From assembly GCA_038230515.1 (NCBI GenBank), contig JBBRND010000020.1, forward strand, positions 24,705-88,704: a stretch of DNA of 64,000 nucleotides. Direction: 5' to 3'. The translations under genes were made by a program, and so were the position numbers. Position 1 is the stretch's first letter, and each line of letters begins with the position of its first letter. This DNA is from JAPLDB01 sp038230515. GTDB lineage: Bacteria; Bacteroidota; Bacteroidia; AKYH767-A; 2013-40CM-41-45. Below the pieces are notes generated by a model, which was given only the letters and a program-made list of their open reading frames with translations, did no database searches and had not been told where the DNA came from. Below, piece by piece: positions 62,719 through 64,000 of this stretch.

Positions 62719-63828
62719 ATGACAAAATTAATAACAAAATTTTCTATCACTTTTGAAAATTCACTTAAGAGTGCAGACGAGATCTGGGTTGCTGTTGCAC
62801 TTATGAATCTTAAAGGTTATAATTTTATTCAGGAATCAATTCCAAAAAGAAACTGCAAACAGAATTACATTGTTGGTGTTGATTTACCTACTGATCCGGC
62901 AGTTTTAAGTAAACTCTTGGCATTGCAAATTAAAGACAAGTTCATAGCAAATGTTCTAACAAAAGGTTTCTTTCATCCCAAAGTTTATATTGTAAAGACT
63001 AAGAACAAATTAAAAGCGTTTGTTGGCTCAGCGAACTGTACTAATGGTGGATTTGAAAAAAATATCGAAATGATGGTTGAAATTTCGGATAGAAAAGCTT
63101 GCAAAGGACTCATCGACTGGTTTAACGCAACACTCGGTAATTCTGAACCCTTAACCGATGCTTTTATTAAGGAGTACAAACCTAAATATGATAAGAGACT
63201 TGTAAGAAAAAAGCAAGATCAAAATGAAATCTCCAACTTCAAAAAAAAGCAAGAAGAAATCGTAGAAGCATATTTTAAAAATAAACAGCAACTAATAAGA
63301 AAACTGAAAGCGTTTCGAAAATCAAGCGACTATCAAATAGAAAAAAAGAAAAGACATGAAATTATTAAAAAGATTAAAATTGCTTTAGACGATCCAAATT
63401 TTAGAAATCTCGATTTAAAATTCTTTTTTTCCTGGGAAGCAAGACCATTGGGAACAATCCGACCAATAGTAAAATCCATAATTGAGCGCAATCCAAATAA
63501 ATTCGCTCAATTGATGAAATATATCTGTGATGACAGTATTTCATTAAGAACAAGAATTGATGAGGCAAAGAGTGGAAAATTATCAATTCCATTTATCGGC
63601 AACGCGTTTATATCAAAAGTTCTGACAATTCACAAACCTCAAGAATATTATGTTCACAATAATGTTCTCATTCAAAGCTTAAAACCATTTGGACTTACCT
63701 ATCAAAGGGGAACTTTCGGAGAACGCTATGAAGCGACAAGAGACGCTTTGAGAGAATTAATGAAAAAAGCAAATATTGATGACTTTGCCATATTAGATTT
63801 TTACCTGTATAAGCTTCTAAACAAATAA
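62719..63828 (+). CDS. Phospholipase-D-like (HKD) nuclease-family protein
   Basis: A 369-residue protein starting at the ATG at 62719; a GTG nine codons upstream is possible. The N-terminal ~170 residues are a PLD-fold domain with one HKD-type motif: HPKVYIV followed by FVGSANCTNGGFEKNIEMMVEI. The usual Asp is missing, as in many HKD-family nucleases, and two chains would build one active site. A basic helical middle (KKQDQNEISNFKKKQEEI, ~190-240) follows. The C-terminal domain (FIGNAFISKVLTIHKPQEYYVHNNVLIQSLKPFGL) looks like a small helical DNA-binding module. It could be a restriction or defence nuclease; the adjacent HTH gene would be its regulator. Confidence 0.7.
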   Translation: MTKLITKFSITFENSLKSADEIWVAVALMNLKGYNFIQESIPKRNCKQNYIVGVDLPTDPAVLSKLLALQIKDKFIANVLTKGFFHPKVYIVKTKNKLKAFVGSANCTNGGFEKNIEMMVEISDRKACKGLIDWFNATLGNSEPLTDAFIKEYKPKYDKRLVRKKQDQNEISNFKKKQEEIVEAYFKNKQQLIRKLKAFRKSSDYQIEKKKRHEIIKKIKIALDDPNFRNLDLKFFFSWEARPLGTIRPIVKSIIERNPNKFAQLMKYICDDSISLRTRIDEAKSGKLSIPFIGNAFISKVLTIHKPQEYYVHNNVLIQSLKPFGLTYQRGTFGERYEATRDALRELMKKANIDDFAILDFYLYKLLNK

Positions 63829-64000
63829 ATAAACCCAAACACCGAAGGGGTTTTAAACCCCTCATATGTTTGCCGAAGATACAAGTTCTTTAAAAAGTTA
63901 GAACCTTGCAGAAAAAATAAAAGGGAGAAGAGTGAGAGAAGATGAACCCCTAAGCAGCTTTAATAGCATGCTGATCCGAAGAACCTTCCTCACTCTTTTA
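63829..64000. other. Region behind the PLD-like gene
   Basis: AGGGGTTT-T-AAACCCCT at 63846-63862 is a perfect hairpin and the likely terminator of the PLD gene. At 63928-63997 AAGAGTGAGAGAAG and CTTCCTCACTCTT are inverted across about 43 bp, which may be a structured RNA or terminator for a gene outside the window. No coding region is supported. Confidence 0.5.

Noticed and set aside
63928..64000. Inverted repeat at the right edge as a mobile-element end or minus-strand gene tail
   Set aside because: The minus frame ending in TAG at 63950 meets a stop at the window edge with no start between. Arm length alone does not support a transposon end.

Overview
The window looks like chromosomal DNA of a member of the Bacteroidota. 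The evidence is: several large secreted proteins ending in type IX secretion system (T9SS) sorting domains (five type A and one type B, gliding-motility style), TonB-dependent outer-membrane proteins with carboxypeptidase-like N-terminal domains, recurrent TAnnTTTG promoter boxes, and A/T-rich start regions with almost no Shine-Dalgarno sequences. I cannot place it below phylum. I see no rRNA, tRNA, transposase or prophage. Only the left-most gene is clearly cut by the window edge.

Layout. 1-9.4 kb: amino-acid permease (partial), a polytopic membrane protein, purL, a TMEM175-type channel, a T9SS repeat protein, two related zinc-ribbon proteins separated by a duplicated 66-bp intergenic segment, and a response-regulator-like protein with a degenerate receiver. 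9.5-10.8 kb: a 21-bp tandem array just upstream of a short Bacteroidota-type protein. 10.9-25 kb: four T9SS cargo proteins interleaved with hmgA, a dipeptide-epimerase-like enzyme and a class IV aminotransferase. 25-37 kb: nitronate monooxygenase, a DUF4442 hotdog protein, an S41 protease, a GT51 glycosyltransferase, a ferritin-like protein, priA, a glucosaminidase-like protein, a hidden 48-aa membrane protein and a LysM/periplasmic-binding protein. 37.1-38.8 kb: an ECF sigma factor, a 42-bp (14-residue) tandem array and a fibronectin-III-like protein.

39.0-45.4 kb holds a complete type II-C CRISPR-Cas locus: a divergent tracrRNA gene with its own Bacteroidota-type promoter, cas9, cas1, cas2 and an array of 12 repeats and 11 spacers. 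The tracrRNA was found by matching the repeat to the region upstream of cas9. It has an anti-repeat with lower stem, bulge and 11-bp upper stem, then a small nexus hairpin, a GAAA-capped hairpin and a terminator. crRNA and tracrRNA should pair, load Cas9 and guide cleavage, while Cas1 and Cas2 acquire spacers.

45.5-64 kb: a TonB-family outer-membrane protein, guaA, an AlkZ-like winged-helix protein translationally coupled to an SPFH protein, a 1.4-kilo-residue T9SS adhesin-like protein, a GNAT/FemAB-like acyltransferase, then a cobalamin riboswitch with a BtuB-like receptor and a DUF6580 membrane protein (a B12 uptake unit). Last come two short hypothetical proteins and an HTH regulator plus PLD-nuclease pair. 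That pair is preceded by an array of nine ATAC/CTAC boxes spaced by whole numbers of helical turns, which is the least conventional regulatory structure in the window.
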